The notes under the pieces: model-generated
Database searches by the model: none
What the model saw: the letters and a program-made list of their open reading frames with translations, nothing else
Told to the model about the DNA's origin: nothing
Assembly: GCA_017306415.1 (NCBI GenBank)
Contig: JAFKIL010000002.1
Span: 248,001-312,000 of the forward strand
Direction of reading: 5' to 3'
DNA from: Microbacterium sp.
GTDB taxonomy: Bacteria > Actinomycetota > Actinomycetes > Actinomycetales > Microbacteriaceae
DNA: 64,000 nucleotides
Translations under genes and position numbers: made by a program
Shown: positions 34,284 to 46,215 of the stretch, one piece after another
Numbering within the stretch: the stretch's first letter is position 1
How the letters are laid out: every line of letters starts with the position of its first letter

Positions 34284-35690
34284 ATGGCACAGCAGGACAT
34301 CCCCGATGTGCCGATCTGGACCGCGGTGCTCCGATTGCTCGACGTCGACGATCGGATCACGCCGCAGATGCGCGGATTCCTCAATCTCGCCGTTCCCCAG
34401 GGGATCATGGGCGGCATCCTCTATCTCGACGTCCCGAACGACCTGACGGCCGCGCAGATCCACAAGCGGATGCGGGCGCCCGTGATGGAGGCCCTCGAGC
34501 ACTCCGGCGACGAGGTGACCTCGTTCCGGGTCGTGGTGAACCCCGAGTTGACCGACGCGCATCTCACGGCGGCGATCCCCACGCAGAGCGCATCCGCCCC
34601 CGCCCCGGCGCCCGCCCCCGTGGAAGAGATCGTCGAGACGCCGTCCCCGGCGCGCAACGACACGCGGCTCAACCCCAAGTACAGCTTCGACAGCTTCGTC
34701 ATCGGCCAGTCCAACCGCTTCGCGCACGCCGCGGCGGTCGCCGTGGCCGAGGCACCCGCGAAGGCCTACAATCCCCTGTTCATCTACGGTGACTCCGGGC
34801 TCGGCAAGACCCACCTCCTCCACGCCATCGGCGACTACGCGCAGAGCCTGTACACCGGCATCCGCGTCCGATACGTCTCGAGCGAGGAGTTCACGAACGA
34901 CTTCATCAACTCGATCGCGAACAACCGCGGTTCGGCATTCCAGGCGCGCTATCGCGACGTCGACATCCTCCTGATCGACGACATCCAGTTCCTGCAGGGC
35001 CGGGCCGAGACGCAGGAAGCCTTCTTCCACACCTTCAACACGCTGCACGACCACGACAAGCAGGTCGTCATCACGAGTGATGTGCCGCCCAAGCACCTGA
35101 CCGGCTTCGAGGACAGGATGCGCAGCCGCTTCGAGTGGGGCCTGATCACCGACGTCCAGGCTCCCGACCTCGAGACCCGCATCGCGATCCTCCGCAAGAA
35201 GGCGCAGAGCGAGCGTCTTCAGATCCCCGACGAAGTCCTGGAGTACATCGCGACCGTCGTCTCCTCCAACATCCGCGAGCTGGAAGGGGCGCTGATCCGG
35301 GTGTCCGCCTTCGCGAGCCTCAATCGGTCGACGCTCGACATGTCGCTCGCCCAGACGGTCCTACGCGACATCATCGACCAGGACGACGCCAACGTCATCT
35401 CGCCGACGGACATCATCACGGCCACCGCGCAGTACTTCAAGCTCTCGGTCGACGATCTGTACGGTTCCAGTCGTTCGCAGGCCGTCGCGATCGCCCGGCA
35501 GATCGCCATGTACCTGTGCCGGGAGCGGACCAGCCTGTCGCTGCCGAAGATCGGCCAGCTCTTCGGCAATCGCGATCACACGACCGTGATGTACGCGTAC
35601 AAGAAGATCAGCGATCTCATGAAGGAGCGCCGGTCGATCTACAACCAGGTGACGGAGATCACCACTCTTCTCGGCCGCGCCGCGCGCTGA
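34284..35690 (+). CDS. dnaA: Chromosomal replication initiator DnaA
   Basis: A 468-residue AAA+ initiator that binds DnaA boxes and opens oriC. Domain I is at about 1-90, a short proline-alanine linker (domain II) at about 91-125, then Walker A GDSGLGKTHLL and Walker B LLIDDIQFLQ. The C-terminal DNA-binding domain shows GNRDHTTVMYAYKKI. Domain II is short compared with Streptomyces. Confidence 0.98.
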   Translation: MAQQDIPDVPIWTAVLRLLDVDDRITPQMRGFLNLAVPQGIMGGILYLDVPNDLTAAQIHKRMRAPVMEALEHSGDEVTSFRVVVNPELTDAHLTAAIPTQSASAPAPAPAPVEEIVETPSPARNDTRLNPKYSFDSFVIGQSNRFAHAAAVAVAEAPAKAYNPLFIYGDSGLGKTHLLHAIGDYAQSLYTGIRVRYVSSEEFTNDFINSIANNRGSAFQARYRDVDILLIDDIQFLQGRAETQEAFFHTFNTLHDHDKQVVITSDVPPKHLTGFEDRMRSRFEWGLITDVQAPDLETRIAILRKKAQSERLQIPDEVLEYIATVVSSNIRELEGALIRVSAFASLNRSTLDMSLAQTVLRDIIDQDDANVISPTDIITATAQYFKLSVDDLYGSSRSQAVAIARQIAMYLCRERTSLSLPKIGQLFGNRDHTTVMYAYKKISDLMKERRSIYNQVTEITTLLGRAAR

Positions 35691-36189
35691 CCCGCCTGCT
35701 GCCGCGGCCGTCCCGCACCCCACAGCGTTGTCCACAGGGACGGATGCCGCGTGCCGCACGCGTCGTGCGACGGAATATGCCCATTCCGTGCTTGACAGAC
35801 CTCGCGGGGATGCCTGATCATCCGGAATCCCACAGTGTGGATAACTTGTGGAAAACCCTCCGACACGCCGGAATCGCTGTGAACGGGGAGCGGATGCCTG
35901 TGGATAGATGTCTCGTCGCCGTCCGGTCGCCTCGACCTTCGGCAGGGATCCCTCCTCAGCCGGTCCACATCTCACAGCGATGTAGTTCCGGTGCGCGGAC
36001 AGCGATCCACCGAGTTATCCACAGTTCCCACAGCGGTTAAGAAGATGACAGATATCCATCGAAGAGAACATCATCCGATCACCTCGACGGTCCAGGCTGT
36101 GGGCAACCCGTCGCGGCAGAGAGGGCAGTGGCAACTGCGGCGGCGGGCACTAGCATGAGAAAGCCCACGCCCATGTCAAGGGAGCGCAA
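35691..36189. other. Origin of replication, oriC
   Basis: This 499-nt gene-free gap between dnaA and dnaN contains DnaA boxes TTGTCCACA (35728-35736), TGTGGATAA (35836-35844), TGTGGAAAA (35847-35855), TGTGGATAG (35899-35907) and TTATCCACA (36015-36023). A relatively AT-rich stretch (about 36036-36080) next to the last box is a candidate unwinding element. Flanking gene orientation diverges here. Confidence 0.92.
36129..36156 (+). promoter_or_regulatory. Possible dnaN promoter
   Basis: TGGCAA (36129-36134), a 16-nt spacer and TAGCAT (36151-36156) lie 33 nt before the dnaN start. The match to housekeeping consensus is moderate. Confidence 0.35.
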
Positions 36190-37341
36190 GTGAAGTTCCA
36201 CGTCAACCGCGATGTGTTCAGCGAGGCCGTCTCGTTCGTCGTGAAGCTCCTCCCGCAGCGGAACCCGCAGCCGATCCTCGCCGGAGTGCTGATCGAGGCG
36301 ACCGACGCCGGCCTCTCGCTGTCCGCCTTCGACTACGAAGCATCCGCCCGCACCACGATCGAGGCGACGGTCGACGAGCCGGGCACGATCCTCGTCCACG
36401 GTCGACTGCTCTCCGACATCGCCAGCCGCCTGCCGAACGCTCCCATCCAGGTCGAGGTCGAGGAGGACGGGGGCATCGCACTCACGTGCGGCTCCGCCCG
36501 ATTCACCCTGTCGTCCATGCCGGTGCAGGAGTACCCCGCCATCCCCGAGGTCAGCGGCGATTCCGGGCTGGTGCCGGCCGACGACTTCGGGACGGCGATC
36601 TCGCAGGTCGCTTTCGCGGCATCGCGCGATGACGTCACCCCCGTGCTCACCGGTGTCCAGCTCGAGGTCACCGGCACGCAGTTGAGCCTCGTCGCCACAG
36701 ACCGTTACCGCGTCGCGCTGCGGCAGATCCCGTGGGACGGCGGCGCGGCAGCCTCGGACGACGCGACGACCGCTCTCGTCCCCGCCCGCACCCTGACCGA
36801 GGTGGGCAAGACGTTCGCACACAGCGGCGACATCTCCATCTCCTTCTCCGGCTCGGGTGACCGCGAGATCATCGCCTTCACGTCGGCGAACAAGACCGTC
36901 ACGTCGCTGCTGATCAAGGGCAACTTCCCGCCCGTCCGTCGGCTGTTCCCCGAGCAGACCGAGCACCACGCCGTGGTCAACACCGCCGATCTGGCCGAGG
37001 CCGTTCGACGCGTGTCGCTGGTCCTGGACCGCTCCGCGCCGCTGCGCTTCACGTTCACCGCCGAGGGCGTGTCGATGGACGCCTCCGGGACCGAGCAGGC
37101 GCGGGCGTCCGAATCCGTCGACGCCACGCTCGTCGGCGAGGACGTGACGCTCGGGCTCAACCCGCAGTACCTTCTGGAGGCGCTGTCGGCCGTCCGCAGC
37201 GAGTTCACGCGGATCACCTTCACCTCCAGCGACAACGCGAACAAGCTCAGCCCGGTGCTGATCACGCCGCAGACGTCGGTCGACAAGGCCGGCGAGGACT
37301 CCTTCCGTTATCTGCTCCAGCCGAACCTGCTCCTGCGCTGA
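36190..37341 (+). CDS. dnaN: DNA polymerase III beta subunit (sliding clamp)
   Basis: A 383-residue processivity clamp made of three similar beta-clamp domains (about 1-120, 130-250, 255-383). The GTG start gives MKFHVNRDVFSEAV. The hydrophobic peptide-binding pocket region is near the C-terminus (SPVLITPQ). First gene after oriC. Confidence 0.98.
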   Translation: MKFHVNRDVFSEAVSFVVKLLPQRNPQPILAGVLIEATDAGLSLSAFDYEASARTTIEATVDEPGTILVHGRLLSDIASRLPNAPIQVEVEEDGGIALTCGSARFTLSSMPVQEYPAIPEVSGDSGLVPADDFGTAISQVAFAASRDDVTPVLTGVQLEVTGTQLSLVATDRYRVALRQIPWDGGAAASDDATTALVPARTLTEVGKTFAHSGDISISFSGSGDREIIAFTSANKTVTSLLIKGNFPPVRRLFPEQTEHHAVVNTADLAEAVRRVSLVLDRSAPLRFTFTAEGVSMDASGTEQARASESVDATLVGEDVTLGLNPQYLLEALSAVRSEFTRITFTSSDNANKLSPVLITPQTSVDKAGEDSFRYLLQPNLLLR

Positions 37342-37399
37342 CCCGCTCCTCGCGCACGGGCCAGGGTCCGCCGTCCGCCCACCGGAATAGGGTGGCTGG

Positions 37400-38587
37400 G
37401 TGATCGTGGAGCAGCTGAGTCTCGTCGACTTCCGCAACTATGCGGTCGCCGACGTGGCACTGTCGGCTGGTCCCACGGTGTTCGTCGGACGGAACGGCCA
37501 GGGCAAGACGAATCTCGCAGAGGCGATCGCCTATTTCGCGACCCTCGGATCTCATCGGGTGTCCGGCGATGCGCCCATGGTGCGGGACGGGGCGGAGGCG
37601 GCGATCGTCCGCGCCCGGCTCGCGCACGGAGACCGTCGTGTGCTCCTCGAGGTCCAGGTCAACAAGCAGGGGTCCAACAAGGCGCGGGTGAACGGGGCTG
37701 CCGTCAAGCCCTCCGAGCTCCCGCGCTATGCGCAGGTCGTGCTGTTCGCGCCCGAGGACCTCCAGATCGTCCGCGGCGATCCGTCGGCCCGCCGTCGTTT
37801 CGTCGATCAGCTGCTCGTGCAGCGGACGCCGCGCCTCGCGGGCGTGCTCTCCGACTACGACCGGGTGCTCCGTCAGCGCAACGCGCTGCTGAAGTCGGCG
37901 CGCGCACGCGGCATCCGGGGCGACGCGCTGTCGACGCTCGACGTGTGGGACGAGAAGCTCGTGGCACTCGGTTCCCAGCTCATCGACGCGCGCGCCGCGC
38001 TGAGCGACGAACTGTCGACTCCGATGCGCCACGCCTACGCCGCGATCGCGGGCGACGACCATTCCCCGACCCTCGCGTGGTCGCTCTCGATCCGCGGCGC
38101 CGACCCGGACGACGAGACCGGTGCCGACGAGCTCGAGCCGGGGTCGTCTGCGGGGAGCACCGCCGACATGTTCCGCGCGGCGCTGGCCGCGCGACGTGCG
38201 GCGGAACTCGACCGCGGGCTGACCCTGGTCGGCCCGCATCGCGATGACCTCGTGCTGCGGGTGCGCGGGCTCCCCGTCAAGGGATACGCGTCGCACGGCG
38301 AGTCGTGGTCGGTCGCGCTGGCGCTGCGGCTCGCGTCGGCGGAGCTGCTGCGAGCCGAGTCGCGCGTGGGCGATCCGCTGCTGATCCTCGATGACGTGTT
38401 CGCCGAGCTCGACGCGGACCGCCGCGAGCGGCTGGCGGGGATCGCCGCCGGCTACGAGCAGGTCATCGTGACGGCAGCCGTGGAGGCCGACGTGCCTCGC
38501 GCGCTGCGCGCGCGGAGCGTCCGCGTCGAGGCGGGCACCATCGTCTCCCCGGCGCCCGTCGGCGAGGAGGCGGGAGCGGATGCCTGA
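37400..38587 (+). CDS. recF: DNA replication and repair protein RecF
   Basis: A 395-residue SMC-like ATPase acting in recombinational gap repair. Walker A is GRNGQGKTNL (about 30-39). The signature stretch GYASHGESWSVALALRLASAELL is followed by Walker B LLILDDVFAELD. GTG start. Its end overlaps the DUF721 gene by 8 nt. Confidence 0.97.
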   Translation: MIVEQLSLVDFRNYAVADVALSAGPTVFVGRNGQGKTNLAEAIAYFATLGSHRVSGDAPMVRDGAEAAIVRARLAHGDRRVLLEVQVNKQGSNKARVNGAAVKPSELPRYAQVVLFAPEDLQIVRGDPSARRRFVDQLLVQRTPRLAGVLSDYDRVLRQRNALLKSARARGIRGDALSTLDVWDEKLVALGSQLIDARAALSDELSTPMRHAYAAIAGDDHSPTLAWSLSIRGADPDDETGADELEPGSSAGSTADMFRAALAARRAAELDRGLTLVGPHRDDLVLRVRGLPVKGYASHGESWSVALALRLASAELLRAESRVGDPLLILDDVFAELDADRRERLAGIAAGYEQVIVTAAVEADVPRALRARSVRVEAGTIVSPAPVGEEAGADA

Positions 38588-39065
38588 GCCCGCAGACGTC
38601 CCCGAGACGATCGCGACGTACCTGCGCCTGCGCGGTCTGGAGCCCTCCGCCCGCGGCGCGCGCCGTCAGCGCCGGGTCGTGGACGACGACAACGCCCCCT
38701 TCGGTGCCGGCCGCGACCCGCACGGGATGGGGGACGTGCTCAAGGCGCTCACGAAGGACGCGGGCTGGGACCCCCAGCTCGCGCGGGAGGATCTCGTGCG
38801 CCAGTGGGACGAAGTGGCCGGGGAGGAGACGGCGCGGCACACCCGTCCGGTCGCCCTGACCGGAGGACTGCTCACCGTGCAGTGCGACTCCACCGCCTGG
38901 GCGAAGCAGCTCCAGTACATGCGCGGGCAGATCGTCACCGAGATCCTGCGCAGGTACCCCGAGGCGGGCGTCGAAGACATCCGTTTCGTCGGGCCGGACG
39001 TCCCCTCATGGAAATGGGGCCCCAGAGCCGTTCCAGGGCGTGGTCCGCGCGATACCTACGGTTGA
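38580..39065 (+). CDS. DUF721 (DciA-like) protein
   Basis: A 161-residue protein with a basic N-terminus and a DUF721 domain (about 55-145, including [20 protein letters not shown]). DUF721 includes DciA, which helps replicative helicase loading in bacteria lacking DnaC. Its place between recF and gyrB is the normal actinobacterial one. The role here is inferred from the family. Confidence 0.88.
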   Translation: MPEPADVPETIATYLRLRGLEPSARGARRQRRVVDDDNAPFGAGRDPHGMGDVLKALTKDAGWDPQLAREDLVRQWDEVAGEETARHTRPVALTGGLLTVQCDSTAWAKQLQYMRGQIVTEILRRYPEAGVEDIRFVGPDVPSWKWGPRAVPGRGPRDTYG

Positions 39066-39189
39066 ACCACCTCCGGGATCATCCAGAGCAGTTTCAGGCC
39101 GCCACAGGGGCGTACATGCCGCCACGGAGGCAGTCTCCTTGATAGGATGGGAGTGCACCCAGCTGGATGATTCGGAGCGCTGCACACCT

Positions 39190-41247
<2,058 letters not shown>

Positions 41248-41312
41248 TCCGTCTCGTCGCGGCCCGGCCGCGGATCGAGCGACAACGAGACGACACGAAG
41301 AGAGAATGACGA

Positions 41313-43886
41313 ATGGCTGACGACGACCGCCCTACCGAGGCCGCGGAGCACAATCACGGGAAGATCGACCAGGTCGACCTCCAGGTGGAGATGCAGCGCA
41401 GCTACCTCGACTACGCGATGAGCGTCATCGTCGGGCGCGCGCTGCCCGACGTCCGCGACGGCCTCAAGCCCGTGCACCGCCGCGTGATCTACGCCATGTA
41501 CGACGGCGGCTACCGTCCCGACAAGTCGTTCTCCAAGTGCGCGCGCGTCGTCGGCGAGGTGATGGGTCAGTACCACCCGCACGGCGACTCGGCGATCTAC
41601 GACACCCTCGTCCGGCTCGTGCAGCCGTGGTCGCTGCGCTACCCGCTCGCCCTCGGCCAGGGGAACTTCGGCTCGCCCGGCAACCAGGGCGCCGCCGCGC
41701 CACGGTACACCGAGACGAAGATGGCTCCGCTCGCGCTCGAGATGGTGCGCGACATCGAAGAGGAGACCGTCGACTTCCAGGACAACTACGACGGCCAGAC
41801 GCAGGAGCCCGTCGTCCTGCCGGCGCGGTTCCCGAACCTGCTGGTGAACGGGTCCGTGGGCATCGCGGTGGGCATGGCCACGAACATCCCGCCGCACAAC
41901 CTGCGCGAGGTGGCCGCCGGAGCCCTGTGGGCGCTCGAGCACCCGGAAGCGACGCGCGAGGAGCTCTTCGAGGCGCTGGTCGAGCGCATCCCCGGTCCGG
42001 ACTTCCCGACCGCCGCGCAGATCCTCGGCACGCGGGGCATCAAGGATGCCTATCGCACGGGCCGCGGGTCCATCACGATGCGCGCCGTCGTCAACGTCGA
42101 GGAGATCCAGGGCCGCACGTGCCTGGTGGTCACGGAGCTCCCGTACCAGGTGAACCCCGACAACGTCGCGGTGAAGATCCGCGACCTCGCCAGGGACGGC
42201 AAGATCTCCGGCATCGCCGACATCCGCGACGAGACGAGCGATCGCACCGGTCAGCGGCTCGTGGTCGTGCTCCGCCGGGATGCCGTCGCCAAGGTCGTGC
42301 TCAACAACCTGTACAAGCACACACAGCTGCAGGAGAACTTCGGCGCGAACATGCTCGCGATCGTGGATGGCGTGCCCCGCACGCTCGCGATCGACGGATT
42401 CATCTCGTACTGGGTCGAGCACCAGATCGAGGTCATCGTCCGGCGCACGCAGTATCGCCTGCGCAAGGCCGAGGAGCGCATGCACATCCTGCGCGGCTAC
42501 CTCAAGGCGCTCGACGCGCTCGACGAGGTCATCGCGCTCATCCGCCGGTCGCCGACCGTCGACGAGGCCCGCGAAGGACTGAAGCAGCTCCTCGACATCG
42601 ACGCCGATCAGGCTGACGCGATCCTGGCGCTGCAGCTTCGCCGTCTCGCCGCCCTCGAGCGCCAGAAGATCATGGATGAGGCCGCGGAGCTCGAGCTGCA
42701 GATCGCCGACTTCCGGGCGATCCTCGCGGACCCGAGCCGCCAGCGCTCCATCATCCGCGACGAGCTCACTGAGATCGTGGCGAAGTTCGGCGACGACCGC
42801 CGGACGCAGATCCTCCCGGGCTACGACGGCGACATGTCGATGGAGGACCTCATCCCCGAAGAGGAGATGGTGGTCACCGTCACGCGCGACGGCTACATCA
42901 AGCGCACGCGCAGCGACAACTACCGGTCGCAGCACCGCGGCGGCAAGGGCGTCAAGGGAGCGCAGCTGCGCGCGGACGACGTCGTCGAGCACTTCTTCGT
43001 CACGACGACCCATCACTGGCTGCTGTTCTTCACGACGAAGGGCCGGGTCTACCGCTCGAAGGCGTACGAGGTCCCCGAAGCGGGTCGCGACGCGAAGGGA
43101 CAGCACGTCGCGAACCTCCTCGCGCTGCAGCCGGGCGAGGAGATCGCTCAGATCCTCGACATCCGCGACTACAGCGTCGCCACGTACCTCGTGCTCGCCA
43201 CGCGCGACGGCAAGATCAAGAAGACGCGGCTCACCGAGTACGACACGAACCGCCAGGGCGGCGTGATCGCGATCAGGCTCCGCGGCCAGGAGGAGGAGGA
43301 CGGCGACGAGTTGGTCAGCGCGCTCCTCGTGAACGACGATGACGAGATCCTCCTCATCAGCAAGCACGGGATGTCGCTCCGCTTCACGGCCACCGACGAG
43401 TCGCTCCGCCCGATGGGCCGGTCGACCGAGGGCGTGAAGGGCATGTCGTTCCGCGGCGACGACAGTCTGCTGTCGGCGTCGGTCGCCCGCGAGGACGGCT
43501 ACGTGTTCGTCGTGACCGAGAACGGCTACGCCAAGCGGACGGATGTCTCGCAGTACCGCGGCCAGAGCAGGGGCGGACTGGGCATCAAGGTGGCCAAGCT
43601 GAGTGACGATCGCGGCGACCTCGCGGGCGGACTCATCGTCGGCGAGGACGACGAGGTCTTGGTGGTTCTTGCCAGCGGCAAGGTGGTACGCTCTGCCGTG
43701 GCCGAGGTGCCCGCCAAGGGACGTGACACCATGGGTGTCGTGTTCGCCAGGCCCGACGACGATGACCGGATCATCGCGATCGCGCGCAACGGCGAGCGGG
43801 GATTGGCCGAGTCAACCGAGGCGGAGCCCGAAGAGGGCGCTTCGATCGCCTCCCCCGAGACCCCCGAAGAAGGTACTGACGCATGA
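41313..43886 (+). CDS. gyrA: DNA gyrase subunit A
   Basis: An 857-residue breakage-reunion subunit of gyrase. The quinolone-determining region [14 protein letters not shown] (about 86-99) has Ser92 and Asp96-like wild-type residues in the HGDSAIYDT context. The catalytic tyrosine lies in [11 protein letters not shown]. Six C-terminal beta-pinwheel repeats follow, then an acidic tail. The C-terminus overlaps the DUF3566 gene by 4 nt. Confidence 0.97.
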   Translation: MADDDRPTEAAEHNHGKIDQVDLQVEMQRSYLDYAMSVIVGRALPDVRDGLKPVHRRVIYAMYDGGYRPDKSFSKCARVVGEVMGQYHPHGDSAIYDTLVRLVQPWSLRYPLALGQGNFGSPGNQGAAAPRYTETKMAPLALEMVRDIEEETVDFQDNYDGQTQEPVVLPARFPNLLVNGSVGIAVGMATNIPPHNLREVAAGALWALEHPEATREELFEALVERIPGPDFPTAAQILGTRGIKDAYRTGRGSITMRAVVNVEEIQGRTCLVVTELPYQVNPDNVAVKIRDLARDGKISGIADIRDETSDRTGQRLVVVLRRDAVAKVVLNNLYKHTQLQENFGANMLAIVDGVPRTLAIDGFISYWVEHQIEVIVRRTQYRLRKAEERMHILRGYLKALDALDEVIALIRRSPTVDEAREGLKQLLDIDADQADAILALQLRRLAALERQKIMDEAAELELQIADFRAILADPSRQRSIIRDELTEIVAKFGDDRRTQILPGYDGDMSMEDLIPEEEMVVTVTRDGYIKRTRSDNYRSQHRGGKGVKGAQLRADDVVEHFFVTTTHHWLLFFTTKGRVYRSKAYEVPEAGRDAKGQHVANLLALQPGEEIAQILDIRDYSVATYLVLATRDGKIKKTRLTEYDTNRQGGVIAIRLRGQEEEDGDELVSALLVNDDDEILLISKHGMSLRFTATDESLRPMGRSTEGVKGMSFRGDDSLLSASVAREDGYVFVVTENGYAKRTDVSQYRGQSRGGLGIKVAKLSDDRGDLAGGLIVGEDDEVLVVLASGKVVRSAVAEVPAKGRDTMGVVFARPDDDDRIIAIARNGERGLAESTEAEPEEGASIASPETPEEGTDA

Positions 43887-44287
43887 GCACCGTAGCCGAC
43901 AAGCTCGCGAAGAAGTCCAGCCACAAGACCAGCGCCAAGCAGGTGCGCCTGCGCCTGGTCTACGTCGACTTCTGGTCCGCCGTCAAGCTGTCGTTCCTGG
44001 CGGCCGTGGCATTGGCGATCGTGACCGTGGTGTCGTTCTTCCTCATCTACATGGTCGTCTCCGCCACGGGCCTGATCGGCAAGATGGACGACCTCTTCAA
44101 GAGCTTCTCGGATGGCGGGGTGTCGCTCACGTCCTTCGTCGGCCTCCCGCAGGTCATGGCGATCGCGGCGATCATCGCGATCCTCAACCTCGTCGTCGTC
44201 ACGGTGCTCGGTGCCGTCATCGCGGGCATCTACAACCTCGCGGTCAAGGTCACCGGCGGCCTGCTGGTGGGCTTCACCTCGAACTGA
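43883..44287 (+). CDS. DUF3566 membrane protein
   Basis: A 134-residue membrane protein with a basic cytoplasmic N-terminus and two to three hydrophobic helices (about 35-60, 86-110 and a short one after). It belongs to DUF3566, found next to gyrA in most actinobacteria. The ATG overlaps the gyrA stop (ATGA). Function is unknown. Confidence 0.92.
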   Translation: MSTVADKLAKKSSHKTSAKQVRLRLVYVDFWSAVKLSFLAAVALAIVTVVSFFLIYMVVSATGLIGKMDDLFKSFSDGGVSLTSFVGLPQVMAIAAIIAILNLVVVTVLGAVIAGIYNLAVKVTGGLLVGFTSN

Positions 44288-44369
44288 TCCGGGTCGGCAC
44301 CCGATTCGAGAAAAGGTCTCGCGTCGGGTAAAGTCTTGGAGGTTGACGGCACTGGTGCCGCAGCAATCC

Positions 44370-44443
44370 GGGGGTATAGCTCAGGCGGTTAGAGCGCTTC
44401 ACTGATAATGAAGAGGTCCCAGGTTCAAGTCCTGGTACCCCCA
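44370..44443 (+). tRNA. tRNA-Ile (GAT)
   Basis: A 74-nt cloverleaf. Acceptor stem GGGGGTA pairs with TACCCCC; the anticodon stem CTTCA/TGAAG closes loop CTGATAA with anticodon GAT; the T arm contains GTTCAAGTC. CCA is not encoded. A possible promoter is TTCGAG-N18-TAAAGT (44305-44334). Confidence 0.97.
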
Positions 44444-44454
44444 CCGAAAGCCCC

Positions 44455-44527
44455 GGGGCCTTAGCTCAGTTGGTAGAGCGCCTGCTTTGCAAGCAGGATG
44501 TCAGGAGTTCGAATCTCCTAGGCTCCA
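44455..44527 (+). tRNA. tRNA-Ala (TGC)
   Basis: A 73-nt cloverleaf. GGGGCCT pairs with AGGCTCC (one G-U); anticodon stem CCTGC/GCAGG with loop TTTGCAA gives anticodon TGC. CCA is not encoded. It lies 11 nt after tRNA-Ile, the usual pair downstream of gyrA. Confidence 0.97.
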
Positions 44528-44536
44528 CAGACGTAC

Positions 44537-44565
44537 GAAGGGCCGTCCCGCAGGGGCGGTCCTTC
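44537..44565. terminator. Hairpin terminator after the tRNA pair
   Basis: GAAGGGCCGTCCC (44537-44549) pairs with GGGGCGGTCCTTC (44553-44565) around GCA, followed by TCTC. It may serve both the tRNAs and the convergent gene ending at 44568. Confidence 0.75.
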
Positions 44566-44567
44566 TC

Positions 44568-45659
44568 TCATCCACTCGGCAGGCAGCGCGAGAGGATCGT
44601 GAGATGGATCGATCCGTCGATCGTGGTGGTGTCGTGCAGAGTGAGGGACTCGACGCTTCTCGTGCTGCTGTGCCGGATGTCGGACCCCATTGCCCGGTCT
44701 TTTCGGTAGCCGACCGCGCTCCAGGCGGCGAGGATCTGCGTCGCTGAGCGCGCGTTGTCGCCCGTGCGGAGCTCCAGGGTCACCACTCGACGCGAGCCGG
44801 AGGCATCGCAGGCTCCGGCCGTAGCGGTCACGGCAGCGGGATCGACGGGCACGCGCCCCGCATCCGTGACAGGTCCGACCGCCGACGCGATCGTGAGCGA
44901 GGTCATCCGCGCCATCTCTTCATCGACAGCTCGGGCGGCCTCGGTAGTGGATGTCGGGGAGGGGGTCACCGAGCCGGCCCCGATCTGGCCACCAGAGAGT
45001 CCGCACGAAGCGTGTCGATGGGTGAGCTTCGCCAGCGTGAACGAGGGCGGCCGTGCGGAGGCGTCGATCGGCCGCCCGCTCGCGTCGCCGATGTCGTACC
45101 AGACGCGGAGATCCGTTCCGTCGTCGCGTACGACATAGGCGTCGTTCGCGAACGGGGCGAAGCCGTCGTCTCCTCCGGTGGAGGCGACCTTCGTCACCAG
45201 GATTCCGTCCTGTCGATAGACCGTTCCCCAGCCCGAGAGCAGGAAGGAACTCTCGGCCACGATGTAACCCGTGTCGCATCCCTCGCTGATGATGGGCGAG
45301 ACGGTGACCGGACGCAGGACGATCAGACCGATCGCGACGGCCAGGCTCGCCGTCGCGATCGCGGCGAGCCGGATCGGGATCATTAGTGCGAGCCAACGGC
45401 GGCGCACGGGGATCACACACAGGCCCACAGTCACGACGACGACGGCGACGACGACGGCGACGGTGACGATCCCTTCGGAGTCCAGAGGTCCCATGAGAAC
45501 CGATGCGCGGCCTCCTGTCCATGTCGTCACACCGACGACGAGGGAGAGCGTCAGCACGACGACGGCCAGGAGAACACTTCCCGCCACGCCGATGCGACGA
45601 CGCGCGACCACCGATCGCCCGGGAACCGCACCGGGGGCGGGCGGCGAGACGTCGGGCAC
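44568..45659 (-). CDS. Hypothetical membrane protein with extracytoplasmic domain
   Basis: A 363-residue protein not recognised. Three hydrophobic helices lie in the first ~120 residues (about 25-47, 64-83 and 95-113); a valine-rich helix is encoded by a GAC/GTC-like simple stretch. A predicted outside domain of about 245 residues follows, with possible paired cysteines. The gene converges on the tRNA pair and is separated from the Tes-like operon by 73 nt. GTG start. Confidence 0.7.
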   Translation of the reverse strand: MPDVSPPAPGAVPGRSVVARRRIGVAGSVLLAVVVLTLSLVVGVTTWTGGRASVLMGPLDSEGIVTVAVVVAVVVVTVGLCVIPVRRRWLALMIPIRLAAIATASLAVAIGLIVLRPVTVSPIISEGCDTGYIVAESSFLLSGWGTVYRQDGILVTKVASTGGDDGFAPFANDAYVVRDDGTDLRVWYDIGDASGRPIDASARPPSFTLAKLTHRHASCGLSGGQIGAGSVTPSPTSTTEAARAVDEEMARMTSLTIASAVGPVTDAGRVPVDPAAVTATAGACDASGSRRVVTLELRTGDNARSATQILAAWSAVGYRKDRAMGSDIRHSSTRSVESLTLHDTTTIDGSIHLTILSRCLPSG

Positions 45660-45732
45660 GCATTCGACCCTAAGCCGCGGGGCTCGGGATCCACTGTGAT
45701 GCGCGACCCGCGTCGCCCGCCGAGGACCTCGA

Positions 45733-46215
45733 TCAGCCGCCGGTCATCCCGTTCAGAATCGCGAGACAGGGCCCGAGCACGACGATCCATGCTGCGGCCG
45801 AGGCGATCAGGATGCCGGTCGCGATCCCGCGGGTCCTCCGGAAGAACATCATCACGATCGCGACGGCGGCGATCGTGAGGAAGGGCCACAGCCAGCCGTA
45901 GGCGTTGCCGATGATCCCCGCCGTCGCGAAGAGGAGCACCACTCCGAGGACGTAGGCGCCGCAGCCGATGCCGACGCCGATGCCGATGCGCCCGCCGAGA
46001 CTCGGCCCGCGGGTCGCCGGGGCGGGCTGCATCGGAGCGGGAGGAGGAACCGGCCCGGCTGCGTCATACGGCGGCGTCGCGGCCGGCTGGAGGGGCGGGA
46101 TCATCCCTTCCGGCGACACCGCGCCCGCCGGTGGGATCGGCGCGGGCGCGGGATCCGGCGTCGAACGTTCGGGGTCTGCGGGGCCCTCGTCGGGCTCATC
46201 GGGCGTGCTGCTCAT
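45733..46215 (-). CDS. Proline-rich small membrane protein
   Basis: A 160-residue protein. A long proline- and alanine-rich N-terminus (about 1-72) precedes three hydrophobic helices (about 78-100, 105-125, 133-155). Its ATG lies inside the end of the Lgt-like gene (20-nt overlap), so it is probably the last gene of the Tes-like operon. No family is recognised; similar short Pro-rich membrane proteins are common in actinobacteria. Confidence 0.72.
   Translation of the reverse strand: MSSTPDEPDEGPADPERSTPDPAPAPIPPAGAVSPEGMIPPLQPAATPPYDAAGPVPPPAPMQPAPATRGPSLGGRIGIGVGIGCGAYVLGVVLLFATAGIIGNAYGWLWPFLTIAAVAIVMMFFRRTRGIATGILIASAAAWIVVLGPCLAILNGMTGG

Noticed and set aside
45430-45480. GAC-rich simple-sequence run as a repeat element
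   Set aside because: It encodes the valine-rich second membrane helix of the 44568-45659 protein; codon choice alone explains it.
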